Shown here piece after piece: positions 11,826-24,866 of a stretch of DNA of 64,000 nucleotides. Both the position numbers and the translations under genes were made by a program. The DNA comes from Micromussa lordhowensis (lineage: Eukaryota; Cnidaria; Anthozoa; Scleractinia; Lobophylliidae). Position 1 is the first letter of the stretch; every line of letters starts with the position of its first letter. The notes beneath the pieces were generated by a model, which had not been told where the DNA came from, did not search any database, and saw only the letters and a program-made list of their open reading frames with translations. The stretch lies in assembly GCA_964020085.1 (NCBI GenBank), contig OZ026599.1, positions 29,419,033 to 29,483,032 of the forward strand, in the 5' to 3' direction.

Positions 11826-12239
11826 AACACTTTAAGGAAATCCTTGTTACGACATGATGGCATTCGCGCCAGGGTGTTTTTTCTGGCCTTCTTTTTGCAG
11901 GAGTTTAACCTGCTCCCAACTTTGCAGAATTTCAGAAAACGCGCGTGGGGGGTCCCCTTGGCAAATTTGACATAGCTGGGCTCCACGGGCACTTTTAGAG
12001 GCGCGGTTTGCAGCAAAATGTTGTGCTAGGTTAACACTTTAAGGAAATCCTTGTTACGACATGATGGCATTCGCGCCAGGGTGTTTTTTCTGGCCTTCTT
12101 TTTGCAGGAGTTTAACCTGCTCCCAACTTTGCAGAATTTCAGAAAACGCGCGTGGGGGGTCCCCTTGGCAAATTTGACATAGCTCGGCTCCACGGGCACT
12201 TTTAGAGGCGCGGTTTGCAGCAAAATGTTGTGCTAGGTT
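11619..12239. repeat. triplicated recombinant monomer
   Basis: M57, M58 and M59 are virtually identical consecutive 207-bp monomers with the AACACTTTAAGG head, CCTTGTTACGAC, GTTTAACC and GCGCGTGGGG. By eye M57 and M59 are the same and M58 differs only in TAGCTGGGC versus TAGCTCGGC. M56 also carries TAGCTGGGC, so the C/G alternation suggests copying as an adjacent pair. This looks like very recent single- or two-monomer amplification. Confidence 0.88.
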
Positions 12240-15200
12240 GGCACTTGAAGGAAATGCTTGTCAGAACATGATGGCATTTGCGCCAGGGCGGTTTTTCTGG
12301 CCTTCTTTTTGCAGGAGTTTGACCTGCTCCCAACTTTGCAGAATTTCAGAAAACGCGCGCTGGGCGTCCCCTTGGCAAATTTGACATAGCTTGGCTCAAC
12401 GGGCACTTTTAGAGGCGCGGTTTGCAGCAAAATGTTGTGCTAAGTTGGCACTTTAAGGAAATTTTAGTCAGGTTATGATGGCATTCTCGCCAGGGTGTTT
12501 TTTCTGGCCTTATTTTTGCAAGAGTTTGACCTGCTCTTAATTTTGCAGAATTTCAGAAAACGCGCGCTGGGGGTCCCCTTGGCAAATTTGACATAGCTCG
12601 GCTCCACGGGCACTTTTAGAGGCGCGGTTTGCAGCAAAATGTTGTGCTAGGTTGGCACTTTAAGGAAATTTTAGTCAGATTATGATGGCATTCTCGCCAG
12701 GGTGTTTTTTCTGGCCTTCTTTTTGCAGGAGTTTGACCTGCTCCCAACTTTGCAGAATTTCAGAAAACGCGCGCTGCGGGTCCTCTTGGCAAATTTGACA
12801 TAGCTCGGCTCCACGGGCACTTTTAGAGGCGCGGTTTGCATCAAAATGTTGTGCTGTGTTGGCACTTGAAGGAAATTTTAGTTAGGACATAATGGCATTC
12901 GCGCCAGGGTGTTTTTTCTGGCCTTCTTTTTGCAGAAGTTTGACTTGCTCCCAACTTTGCAGAATTTCAGAAAACGCGCGCTGGGGCTCCCCTTGGCAAA
13001 TTTGACATAGCTCGGCTCCACGGGCACTTTTAGAAGTGCGGTTTGCAGCAAAATGTTGTGCTAGGTTAGCATATAAAGGAAATTCTTGTTAGGACATGAT
13101 GGCATTCGCGCCAGGGTGTTTTTTCTGGCCTTCTTTTTGCAGGAGTTTGACCTGCTCCCAACTTTGCAGAATTTTAGAAAACGCGCGCTGGGGGTCCCCT
13201 TGGCAAATTTGACATAGCTCGGCTCCACGGGCACTTTTAGAGACGCGATTTGCAGCAAAATGTTGTGCTAGGTTGGCACTTGAAGGAAATGCTTGTCAGA
13301 ACATGATGGCATTTGCGCCAGGGTGGTTTTTCTGGCCTTCTTTTTGCAGGAGTTTGACCTGCTCCCAACTTTGCAGAATTTCAGAAAACGCGCGCTGGGC
13401 GTCCCCTTGGCAAATTTGACATAGCTTGGCTCAACGGGCACTTTTAGAGGCGCGGTTTGCAGCAAAATGTTGTGCTAGGTTGGCACTTTAAGGAAATTTT
13501 AGTCAGGTTATGATGGCATTCTCGCCAGGGTGTTTTTTCTGGCCTTATTTTTGCAAGAGTTTGACCTGCTCTTAATTTTGCAGAATTTCAGAAAACGCGC
13601 GCTGGGGGTCCCCTTGGCAAATTTGACATAGCTCGGCTCCACGGGCACTTTTAGAGGCGCGGTTTGCAGCAAAATGTTGTGCTAGGTTGGCACTACAAGG
13701 AAATTGTAGTTAGGACATGATGGCATTCGCGCCAGGGTGTTTTTTCTGGCCTTCTTTTTGCAGGAGTTTGACCTGCTCCCAACTTTGCGGAATTTCAGAA
13801 AACGCGCGCTGGGGGTCCCCTTGGCAAATTAGACATAGCTCGGCTCCACGGGCACTTTTAGAGGCGCGGTTTGCAGCAAAATGTTGTGCTAGGTTGGCAC
13901 TTCAAGGAAATGCTAGTCACGACATGATGGCATTTGCGCCAGGGTGTTTTTCCTGGCCTTCTCTTTGCAGGAGTTTGACCTGCTCCCAACTTTGCAGAAT
14001 TTCAGAAAACGCGCGCTGGGGGTCCCCTTGGCAAATTTAAGATAGCTCGGCTCCACGGGCATTTTTAGAAGCGCGGTTTGCAGCAAAATGTTGTGCTAGG
14101 TTGGCACTTTAAGGAAATTTTAGTTAGGACATGATGGCATTCGCGCCAGGGTGTTTTTTCTGGCCTTCTTTTTGCAGGAGTTTGACCTGCTCCCAACTTT
14201 GCAGAATTTCAGAAAACGCGCGCTATGGGTTCCCTTGGCAAATTTGACATAGCTCGGCTCCACGGGCATTTTTAGAGAAGCGGTTTTCAGCAAAATGTTG
14301 TGCTAGGTTGGCACTTGAAGGAAATTTTAGTTAGGACATGATGGCATTCGCGCCAGGGTGTTTTTTTTGGCCTTCTTTTTGCAGGAGTTTGACCTGCTCC
14401 CAACTTTGCAGAATTTCAGAAAACGCGCGCTGGAGGTTCCCTTGGCAAATTTGACATAGCTCGGCTCCACGGGAACTTTCAGAGGCGCGGTTTGCAGCAA
14501 AATGTTGTGCTTGGTTGGCACCTTAAGAAAATTTTAGTTAGGTCATGATGGCATTCGCGCCAGGTTGTTTTTTCTGGCCTTCTTTTTGCAGGAGTTTGAC
14601 CTGCTCCCAACTTTGCAGAATTTCTGAAAACGCGCGCTGGGGATCCCCTTGGAAAATTTGACATAGCTCGGCTCCACGGGCACTTTTAGAGACGCGATTT
14701 GCAGCAAAATGTTGTGCTAGGTTGGCACTTCAAGGAAATTTTAGTTAGGACATGATGGTATTCGCGCCAGGGTGTTTTTTTTGGCCTTCTTTTTGCAGGA
14801 GTTTGACCTGCTCCCAACTTTGCAGAATTTCAGAAAACGCGCGCTGGGGGTCCCCTTGGCAAATTAGACATAGCTCGGCTCCACGGGCACTTTTAGAGGC
14901 GCGGTTTGCAGCAAAATGTTGTGCTAGGTTGGCACTTGAAGGAAATGGTGGTCACAACGTGATGGCATTTGCGCCAGGGTGTTTTTTCTGGCCTTCTTTT
15001 TGCAGGAGTTTGACCTGCTCCCAACTTTGCAGAATTTCAGAAAACGCGCGCTGGGGGTCCCCTTGGCAAATTTGACATAGCTTGGCTCCACGGGCACTTT
15101 TAGAGGCGCGGTTTGCAGCAAAATGTTGTGCTAGGTTGGCACTTTAAGGAAATTTTAGTCAGGTTATGATGGCATTCTCGCCAGGGTGTTTTTTTTGGCC

Positions 15201-15758
15201 TTATTTTTGCAAGAGTTTGACCTGCTCTTAATTTTGCAGAATTTCAGAAAACGCGCGCTGGGGGTCCCCTTGGCAAATTTGACATAGCTCGGCTCCACGG
15301 GCACTTTTAGAGGCGCGGTTTGCAGCAAAATGTTGTGCTAGGTTGACACTTCAAGGAAATTCTAGTTAGAACATGATGGCAGTCGCGCCAGGGTGTTTTT
15401 TCTGGCCTTCTTTTTGCAGGAGTTTGACCTGCTCCCAACTTTGCAGAATTTCAGAAAACGCGCGCTGGGGGTCCCCTTGGCAAATTGGACATAGCTCGGC
15501 TCCACGGGCAGTTTTAGAGGCGCGGTTTTCAGCAAAATGTTGTGCTAGGTTGGCACTTGAAGGAAATTTTAGTTAGGACATGATGGCATTCGCGCCAGGG
15601 TGTTTTTTTTGGCCTTCTTTTTGCAGGAGTTTGACCTGCTCCCAACTTTGCAGAATTTCAGAAAACGCGCGTGGGGGGTCCCCTTGGCAAATTTGACATA
15701 GCTCGGCTCCACGGGCACTTTTAGAGGCGCGGTTTGCAGCAAAATGTTGTGCTAGGTT
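12240..15758. repeat. 17-monomer HOR, unit 1
   Basis: M60-M76 make a 3,519-bp unit repeated directly downstream. Markers in order include AATGCTTGTCAGAAC with TGGGCGTCC (M60, M65), TTTTAGTCAGGTTATG with CTTATTTTTGCAAG and GCTCTTAATTTTGC (M61, M66), CTGCGGGTCCTC with GCATCAAAATG (M62), AGCATATAAAGG (M64), TTTGCGGAAT with AAATTAGAC (M67), GTCACGAC with TTTAAGATAG (M68), GCTATGGGTTCCC (M69), GGGAACTTTCAGAGG with GTGCTTGG (M70), and TTCTGAAAA with GGGGATCCCC (M71). The last two monomers differ from those ending unit 2. Confidence 0.88.
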
Positions 15759-18700
15759 GGCACTTGAAGGAAATGCTTGTCAGAACATGATGGCATTTGC
15801 GCCAGGGTGGTTTTTCTGGCCTTCTTTTTGCAGGAGTTTGACCTGCTCCCAACTTTGCAGAATTTCAGAAAACGCGCGCTGGGCGTCCCCTTGGCAAATT
15901 TGACATAGCTTGGCTCAACGGGCACTTTTAGAGGCGCGGTTTGCAGCAAAATGTTGTGCTAAGTTGGCACTTTAAGGAAATTTTAGTCAGGTTATGATGG
16001 CATTCTCGCCAGGGTGTTTTTTCTGGCCTTATTTTTGCAAGAGTTTGACCTGCTCTTAATTTTGCAGAATTTCAGAAAACGCGCGCTGGGGGTCCCCTTG
16101 GCAAATTTGACATAGCTCGGCTCCACGGGCACTTTTAGAGGCGCGGTTTGCAGCAAAATGTTGTGCTAGGTTGGCACTTTAAGGAAATTTTAGTCAGGTT
16201 ATGATGGCATTCTCGCCAGGGTGTTTTTTCTGGCCTTCTTTTTGCAGGAGTTTGACCTGCTCCCAACTTTGCAGAATTTCAGAAAACGCGCGCTGCGGGT
16301 CCTCTTGGCAAATTTGACATAGCTCGGCTCCACGGGCACTTTTAGAGGCGCGGTTTGCATCAAAATGTTGTGCTGTGTTGGCACTTGAAGGAAATTTTAG
16401 TTAGGACATGATGGCATTCGCGCCAGGGTGTTTTTTCTGGCCTTCTTTTTGCAGAAGTTTGACTTGCTCCCAACTTTGCAGAATTTCAGAAAACGCGCGC
16501 TGGGGGTCCCCTTGGCAAATTTGACATAGCTCGGCTCCACGGGCACTTTTAGAGGTGCGGTTTGCAGCAAAATGTTGTGCTAGGTTGGCATTACAAGGAA
16601 ATTGTAGTTAGGACATGATGGCGTTCGCGCCAGGGTATTTTTTCTGGCCTTCTTTTTGCAGGAGTTTGACCTGCTCCCAACTTTGCAGAATTTCAGAAAA
16701 CGCGCGCGGGGGGTCCCCTTGGCAAATTTGACATAGCTCGGCTCCACGGGCACTTTTATAGGCGCGGTTTGCAGCAAAATGTTGTGCTAGGTTAGCATAT
16801 AAAGGAAATTCTTGTTAGGACATGATGGCATTCGCGCCAGGGTGTTTTTTCTGGCCTTCTTTTTGCAGGAGTTTGACCTGCTCCCAACTTTGCAGAATTT
16901 TAGAAAACGCGCGCTGGGGGTCCCCTTGGAAAATTTGACATAGCTCGGCTCCACGGGCACTTTTAGAGACGCGATTTGCAGCAAAATGTTGTGCTAGGTT
17001 GGCACTTGAAGGAAATGCTTGTCAGAACATGATGGCATTTGCGCCAGGGTGGTTTTTCTGGCCTTCTTTTTGCAGGAGTTTGACCTGCTCCCAACTTTGC
17101 AGAATTTCAGAAAATGCGCGCTGGGCGTCCCCTTGGCAAATTTGACATAGCTTGGCTCAACGGGCACTTTTAGAGGCGCGGTTTGCAGCAAAATGTTGTG
17201 CTAGGTTGGCACTTTAAGGAAATTTTAGTCAGGTTATGATGGCATTCTCGCCAGGGTGTTTTTTCTGGCCTTATTTTTGCAAGAGTTTGACCTGCTCTTA
17301 ATTTTGCAGAATTTCAGAAAACGCGCGCTGGGGGTCCCCTTGGCAAATTTGACATAGCTCGGCTCCACGGGCACTTTTAGAGGCGCGGTTTGCAGCAAAA
17401 TGTTGTGCTAGGTTGGCACTACAAGGAAATTGTAGTTAGGACATGATGGCATTCGCGCCAGGGCGTTTTTTCTGGCCTTCTTTTTGCAGGAGTTTGACCT
17501 GCTCCCAACTTTGCGGAATTTCAGAAAACGCGCGCTGGGGGTCCCCTTGGCAAATTAGACATAGCTCGGCTCCACGGGCACTTTTAGAGGCGCGGTTTGC
17601 AGCAAAATGTTGTGCTAGGTTGGCACTTCAAGGAAATGCTAGTCACGACATGATGGCATTTGCGCCAGGGTGTTTTTCCTGGCCTTCTCTTTGCAGGAGT
17701 TTGACCTGCTCCCAACTTTGCAGAATTTCAGAAAACGCGCGCTGGGGGTCCCCTTGGCAAATTTAAGATAGCTCGGCTCCACGGGCATTTTTAGAAGCGC
17801 GGTTTGCAGCAAAATGTTGTGCTAGGTTGGCACTTTAAGGAAATTTTAGTTAGGACATGATGGCATTCGCGCCAGGGTGTTTTTTCTGGCCTTCTTTTTG
17901 CAGGAGTTTGACCTGCTCCCAACTTTGCAGAATTTCAGAAAACGCGCGCTATGGGTTCCCTTGGCAAATTTGACATAGCTCGGCTCCACGGGCATTTTTA
18001 GAGAAGCGGTTTTCAGCAAAATGTTGTGCTAGGTTGGCACTTGAAGGAAATTTTAGTTAGGACATGATGGCATTCGCGCCAGGGTGTTTTTTTTGGCCTT
18101 CTTTTTGCAGGAGTTTGACCTGCTCCCAACTTTGCAGAATTTCAGAAAACGCGCGCTGGAGGTTCCCTTGGCAAATTTGACATAGCTCGGCTCCACGGGA
18201 ACTTTCAGAGGCCCGGTTTGCAGCAAAATGTTGTGCTTGGTTGGCACTTCAAGAAAATTTTAGTTAGGTCATGATGGCATTCGCGCCAGGTTGTTTTTTC
18301 TGGCCTTCTTTTTGCAGGAGTTTGACCTGCTCCCAACTTTGCAGAATTTTAGAAAACGCGCGCTGGGGATCCCCTTGGAAAATTTGACATAGCTCGGCTC
18401 CACGGGCACTTTTAGAGACGCGATTTGCAGCAAAATGTTGTGCTAGGTTGGCACTTCAAGGAAATTTTAGTTAGGACATGATGGTATTCGCGCCAGGGTG
18501 TTTTTTTTGGCCTTCTTTTTGCAGGAGTTTGACCTGCTCCCAACTTTGCAGAATTTCAGAAAACGCGCGCTGGGGGTCCCCTTGGCAAATTAGACATAGC
18601 TCGGCTCCACGGGCACTTTTAGAGGCGCGGTTTGCAGCAAAATGTTGTGCTAGGTTGGCACTTGAAGGAAATGGTAGTCACAACATGATGGCATTTGCGC

Positions 18701-19277
18701 CAGGGTGTTTTTTCTGGCCTTCTTTTTGCAGGAGTTTGACCTGCTCCCAACTTTGCAGAATTTCAGAAAACGCGCGCTGGGGGTCCCCTTGGCAAATTTG
18801 ACATAGCTTGGCTCCACGGGCACTTTTAGAGGCGCGGTTTGCAGCAAAATGTTGTGCTAGGTTGGCACTTTAAGGAAATTTTAGTCAGGTTATGATGGCA
18901 TTCCCGCCAGGGTGTTTTTTTTGGCCTTATTTTTGCAAGAGTTTGACCTGCTCTTAATTTTGCAGAATTTCAGAAAACGCGCGCTGGGGGTCCCCTTGGC
19001 AAATTAGACATAGCTCGGCTCCACGGGCACTTTTAGAGGCGCGGTTTGCAGCAAAATGTTGTGCTAGGTTGGCACTTTAAGGAAATGCTAGTCAGAACAT
19101 GATAGCATTTGCGCCAGGGTGTTTTTCCTGGCCTTCTTTTTGCAGGAGTTTGACCTGCTCCCAACTTTGCAGAATTTCAGAAAACGCGCGCTGGGGGTCC
19201 CCTTGGCAAATTTAACATAGCTCGGCTCCACGGGCACTTTTAGAGGCGCGGTTTGCAGCAAAATGTTGTGCTAGGTT
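15759..19277. repeat. 17-monomer HOR, unit 2
   Basis: M77-M93 repeat the M60-M76 order. One extra monomer (M81, 16587, ATTACAAGG head) lies between the equivalents of M63 and M64, and one monomer fewer follows the M74 equivalent, so total length is again 3,519 bp. The displacement between matching monomers changes from 3,519 to 3,726 bp across M81. The core M65-M74 (13275-15344) and M83-M92 (17001-19070) is collinear over ten monomers with few differences. M93 (19071) is of a different type, with ATAGCATTTGCG and a TTTTTCCTGG tract. Confidence 0.88.
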
Positions 19278-20933
19278 GGCACTACAAGGAAATTGTAGTT
19301 AGGACATGATGGCATTCGCGCCAGGGTGTTTTTTCTGGCCTTCTTTTTGCAGGAGTTTGACCTGCTCCCAACTTTGCGGAATTTCAGAAAACGCGCGCTG
19401 GGGGTCCCCTTGGCAAATTAGACATAGCTCGGCTCCACGGGCACTTTTAGAGGCGCGGTTTGCAGCAAAATGTTGTGCTAGGTTGGCACTTCAAGGAAAT
19501 GCTAGTCACGACATGATGGCATTTGCGCCAGGGTGTTTTTCCTGGCCTTCTCTTTGCAGGAGTTTGACCTGCTCCCAACTTTGCAGAATTTCAGAAAACG
19601 CGCGCTGGGGGTCCCCTTGGCAAATTTAAGATAGCTCGGCTCCACGGGCATTTTTAGAAGCGCGGTTTGCAGCAAAATGTTGTGCTAGGTTGGCACTTTA
19701 AGGAAATTTTAGTTAGGACATGATGGCATTCGCGCCAGGGTGTTTTTTCTGGCCTTCTTTTTGCAGGAGTTTGACCTGCTCCCAACTTTGCAGAATTTCA
19801 GAAAACGCGCGCTATGGGTTCCCTTGGCAAATTTGACATAGCTCGGCTCCACGGGCATTTTTAGAGAAGCGGTTTTCAGCAAAATGTTGTGCTAGGTTGG
19901 CACTTGAAGGAAATTTTAGTTAGGACATGATGGCATTCGCGCCAGGGTGTTTTTTTTGGCCTTCTTTTTGCAGGAGTTTGACCTGCTCCCAACTTTGCAG
20001 AATTTCAGAAAACGCGCGCTGGAGGTTCCCTTGGCAAATTTGACATAGCTCGGCTCCACGGGAACTTTCAGAGGCGCGGTTTGCAGCAAAATGTTGTGCT
20101 TGGTTGGCACTTCAAGAAAATTTTAGTTAGGTCATGATGGCATTCGCGCCAGGTTGTTTTTTCTGGCCTTCTTTTTGCAGGAGTTTGACCTGCTCCCAAC
20201 TTTGCAGAATTTTAGAAAACGCGCGCTGGGGATCCCCTTGGAAAATTTGACATAGCTCGGCTCCACGGGCACTTTTAGAGACGCGATTTGCAGCAAAATG
20301 TTGTGCTAGGTTGGCACTTCAAGGAAATTTTAGTTAGGACATGATGGTATTCGCGCCAGGGTGTTTTTTTTGGCCTTCTTTTTGCAGGAGTTTGACCTGC
20401 TCCCAACTTTGCAGAATTTCAGAAAACGCGCGCTGGGGGTCCCCTTGGCAAATTAGACATAGCTCGGCTCCACGGGCACTTTTAGAGGCGCGGTTTGCAG
20501 CAAAATGTTGTGCTAGGTTGGCACTTGAAGGAAATGGTAGTCACAACATGATGGCATTTGCGCCAGGGTGTTTTTTCTGGCCTTCTTTTTGCAGGAGTTT
20601 GACCTGCTCCCAACTTTGCAGAATTTCAGAAAACGCGCGCTGGGGGTCCCCTTGGCAAATTTGACATAGCTTGGCTCCACGGGCACTTTTAGAGGCGCGG
20701 TTTGCAGCAAAATGTTGTGCTAGGTTGGCACTTTAAGGAAATTTTAGTCAGGTTATGATGGCATTCTCGCCAGGGTGTTTTTTTTGGCCTTATTTTTGCA
20801 AGAGTTTGACCTGCTCTTAATTTTGCAGAATTTCAGAAAACGCGCGCTGGGGGTCCCCTTGGCAAATTTGACATAGCTCGGCTCCACGGGCACTTTTAGA
20901 GGCGCGGTTTGCAGCAAAATGTTGTGCTAGGTT
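19278..20933. repeat. partial third copy of the 17-mer HOR (8 monomers)
   Basis: M94-M101 repeat M85-M92 (17415-19070) and M67-M74 (13689-15344) one-to-one, beginning with TTTGCGGAAT/AAATTAGAC and ending with the CTTATTTTTGCAAG/GCTCTTAATTTT monomer. Displacement from M85-M92 is 1,863 bp, nine monomers. The window thus holds three copies of this half-unit and two of the complete unit. The final monomer is also the first monomer of the next HOR. Confidence 0.88.
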
Positions 20934-22796
20934 GACACTTCAAGGAAATTCTAGTTAGAACATGATGGCAGTCGCGCCAGGGTGTTTTTTCTGGCCTTCT
21001 TTTTGCAGGAGTTTGACCTGCTCCCAACTTTGCAGAATTTCAGAAAACGCGCGCTGGGGGTCCCCTTGGCAAATTTGACATAGCTCGGCTCCACGGGCAC
21101 TTTTAGAGTCGCGGTTTGCAGGAAAATGTTGTGCTAGGTTGGCACTTGAAGGAAATTTTAGTTAGGACATGATGGCATTCGCGCCAGGGTGTTTTTTTTG
21201 GCCTTCTTTTTGCAGGAGTTTGACCTGCTCCCAACTTTGCGGAATTTCAGAAAACGCGCGCTGGGGGTCCCCTTGGCAAATTAGACATAGCTCGGCTCCA
21301 CGGGCACTTTTAGAGGCGCGGTTTGCAGCAAAATGTTGTGCTAGGTTGGCACTTTAAGGAAATGCTTGTCAGAACATGATAGCATTTGCGCCAGGGTGTT
21401 TTTCCTGGCCTTCTTTTTGCAGGAGTTTGACCTGCTCCCAACTTTGCAGAATTTCAGAAAACGCGCGCTGGGGGTCCCCTTGGCAAATTTGACATAGCTT
21501 GGCTCCACGGGCACTTTTAGAAGCGCGGTTTGCAGCAAAATGTTGTGCTAGGTTGGAACTTTAAGGAAATTTTAGTCAGGTCATGATGGCATTCTCGCCA
21601 GGGTGTTTTTTCTGGCCTTATTTTTGCAGGAGTTTGACCTGCTCTTAATTTTGCAGAATTTCAGAAAACGCGCGCTGGGGGTCCCCTTGGCAAATTTGAC
21701 ATAGCTCGGCTCCACGGGCACTTTTAGAGGCGCGGTTTGCAGCAAAATGTTGTGCTTGGTTGGCACTGCAAGGAAATTGTAGTTAAGAGATAATGGCATT
21801 CACGCCAGGGTGTTTGTTTGGCCTTCTTTTTGCAGGAGTTTGACCTGCTCCCAACTTTGCAGAATTTCAGAAAACGCGCGCTGGGGGTCCCCTTGGCAAA
21901 TTTGACATAGCTCGGCTCCACGGGCATTTTTAGGGGCGCGGTTTTCAGCAAAATGTTGTGCTAGGTTGGCACTTGAAGGAAATTTTAGTTAGGACATGAT
22001 GGCATTCGCGCCAGGGTGTTTTTTTTGGCCTTCTTTTTGCAGGAGTTTGACCTGCTCCCAACTTTGCAGAATTTCAGAAAACGCGCGCTGGGGGTCCCCT
22101 TGGCAAATTTGACATAGCTCGGCTCCACGGGAACTTTCAGAGGCGCGGTTTGCAGCAAAATGTTGTGCTTGGTTGGCACTTCAAGGAAATTTTAGTTAGG
22201 ACATGATGACATTCGCGCCAGGTTGTTTTTTCTGGCCTTCTTTTTGCAGGAGTTTGACCTGCTCCCAACTTTGCAGAATTTCAGAAAACGCGCGCTGGGG
22301 GTCCCCTTTGGCAAATTTGATATAGCTCGGCTCCACGGGCACTTTTAGAGGCGCGGTTTGCAGCAAAATGTTGTGCTAGGTTGGCACTTGAAGGAAATTC
22401 TAGTTAGGCCATGATGGCATTCGCGCCAGGGTGTTTTTTTTGGCCTTCTTTTTGCAGGAGTTTGACCTGCTCCCAACTTTGCAGAATTTCAGAAAACGCG
22501 CGCTGGGGGTCCCCTTGGCAAATTTGACATAGCTCGGCTCCACGGGCACTTTTAGAGGCGCGGTTTGCAGCAAAATGTTGTGCTAGGTTGGCACTTGAAG
22601 GAAATTCTAGTTAGGCCATGATGGCATTCGCGCCAGGGTGTTTTTTTTGGCCCTCTTTTTGCAGGAGTTTGACCTGCTCCCAACTTTGCAGAATTTCAGA
22701 AAACGCGCGCTGGGGGTCCCCTTGGCAAATTTGACATAGCTTGGCTCCACGGGCACTTTTAGAGGCGCGGTTTGCAGCAAAATGTTGTGCTAGGTT
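20727..22796. repeat. 10-monomer HOR, copy 1
   Basis: M101-M110, 2,070 bp. Markers in order include GTCAGGTTATG with GCTCTTAATTTT, GACACTTCAAGG with GGCAGTCGCG, TTTGCGGAAT with AAATTAGAC, ATAGCATTTGCG, GGAACTTTAAGG, the TAAGAGATAATGG head with ATTCACGCC, GGGAACTTTCAGAGG, GATGACATTC with an extra T in CCCCTTTGG, and two consecutive monomers with TTAGGCCATG. Internal length changes cancel (one 206-bp and one 208-bp monomer). Confidence 0.9.
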
Positions 22797-24866
22797 GGCA
22801 CTTTAAGGAAATTTTAGTCAGGTTATGATGGCATTCTCGCCAGGGTGTTTTTTTTGGCCTTATTTTTGCAAGAGTTTGACCTGCTCTTAATTTTGCAGAA
22901 TTTCAGAAAACGCGCGCTGGGGGTCCCCTTGGCAAATTTGACATAGCTCGGCTCCACGGGCACTTTTAGAGGCGCGGTTTGCAGCAAAATGTTGTGCTAG
23001 GTTGACACTTCAAGGAAATTCTAGTTAGAACATGATGGCAGTCGCGCCAGGGTGTTTTTTCTGGCCTTCTTTTTGCAGGAGTTTGACCTGCTCCCAACTT
23101 TGCAGAATTTCAGAAAACGCGCGCTGGGGGTCCCCTTGGCAAATTTGACATAGCTCGGCTCCACGGGCACTTTTAGAGTCGCGGTTTGCAGCAAAATGTT
23201 GTGCTAGGTTGGCACTTGAAGGAAATTTTAGTTAGGACATGATGGCATTCGCGCCAGGGTGTTTTTTTTGGCCTTCTTTTTGCAGGAGTTTGACCTGCTC
23301 CCAACTTTGCGGAATTTCAGAAAACGCGCGCTGGGGGTCCCCTTGGCAAATTAGACATAGCTCGGCTCCACGGGCACTTTTAGAGGCGCGGTTTGCAGCA
23401 AAATGTTGTGCTAGGTTGGCACTTTAAGGAAATGCTTGTCAGAACATGATAGCATTTGCGCCAGGGTGTTTTTCCTGGCCTTCTTTTTGCAGGAGTTTGA
23501 CCTGCTCCCAACTTTGCAGAATTTCAGAAAACGCGCGCTGGGGGTCCCCTTGGCAAATTTGACATAGCTTGGCTCCACGGGCACTTTTAGAAGCGCGGTT
23601 TGCAGCAAAATGTTGTGCTAGGTTGGAACTTTAAGGAAATTTTAGTCAGGTCATGATGGCATTCTCGCCAGGGTGTTTTTTCTGGCCTTATTTTTGCAGG
23701 AGTTTGACCTGCTCTTAATTTTGCAGAATTTCAGAAAACGCGCGCTGGGGGTCCCCTTGGCAAATTTGACATAGCTCGGCTCCACGGGCACTTTTAGAGG
23801 CGCGGTTTGCAGCAAAATGTTGTGCTTGGTTGGCACTGCAAGGAAATTGTAGTTAAGAGATAATGGCATTCACGCCAGGGTGTTTTTTTGGCCTTCTTTT
23901 TGCAGGAGTTTGACCTGCTCCCAACTTTGCAGAATTTCAGAAAACGCGCGCTGGGGGTCCCCTTGGCAAATTTGACATAGCTCGGCTCCACGGGCATTTT
24001 TAGGGGCGCGGTTTTCAGCAAAATGTTGTGCTAGGTTGGCACTTTAAGGACATTTTAGTTAGGACATGATGGCATTCGCGCCAGGGTGTTTTTTTTGGCC
24101 TTCTTTTTGCAGGAGTTTGACCTGCTCCCAACTTTGCAGAATTTCAGAAAACGCGCGCTGGGGGTCCCCTTGGCAAATTTGACATAGCTCGGCTCCACGG
24201 GAACTTTCAGAGGCGCGGTTTGCAGCAAAATGTTGTGCTTGGTTGGCACTTCAAGGAAATTTTAGTTAGGACATGATGACATTCGCGCCAGGTTGTTTTT
24301 TCTGGCCTTCTTTTTGCAGGAGTTTGACCTGCTCCCAACTTTGCAGAATTTCAGAAAACGCGCGCTGGGGGTCCCCTTTGGCAAATTTGATATAGCTCGG
24401 CTCCACGGGCACTTTTAGAGGCGCGGTTTGCAGCAAAATGTTGTGCTAGGTTGGCACTTGAAGGAAATTCTAGTTAGGCCATGATGGCATTCGCGCCAGG
24501 GTGTTTTTTTTGGCCTTCTTTTTGCAGGAGTTTGACCTGCTCCCAACTTTGCAGAATTTCAGAAAACGCGCGCTGGGGGTCCCCTTGGCAAATTTGACAT
24601 AGCTCGGCTCCACGGGCACTTTTAGAGGCGCGGTTTGCAGCAAAATGTTGTGCTAGGTTGGCACTTGAAGGAAATTCTAGTTAGGCCATGATGGCATTCG
24701 CGCCAGGGTGTTTTTTTTGGCCCTCTTTTTGCAGGAGTTTGACCTGCTCCCAACTTTGCAGAATTTCAGAAAACGCGCGCTGGGGGTCCCCTTGGCAAAT
24801 TTGACATAGCTTGGCTCCACGGGCACTTTTAGAAGCGCGGTTTGCAGCAAAATGTTGTGCTAGGTT
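22797..24866. repeat. 10-monomer HOR, copy 2
   Basis: M111-M120 repeat M101-M110 at exactly 2,070 bp and retain the same 206-bp and 208-bp monomers. Differences seen are few, for example GTGTTTGTTTGGCC versus GTGTTTTTTTGGCC at 23880 and the head of M117 (24038). The shared indels confirm copying of the whole block rather than independent homogenisation of monomers. Confidence 0.9.

Noticed and set aside
14752..15075. Plus-strand 107-codon frames rich in Cys, Trp and Phe, repeated at 13.7-20.7 kb
   Set aside because: They arise where the usual in-frame TGA in CAAATTTGACATAG is changed (AAATTAGAC). They repeat because the HOR repeats, and show no signal-peptide or domain logic beyond the translated satellite.
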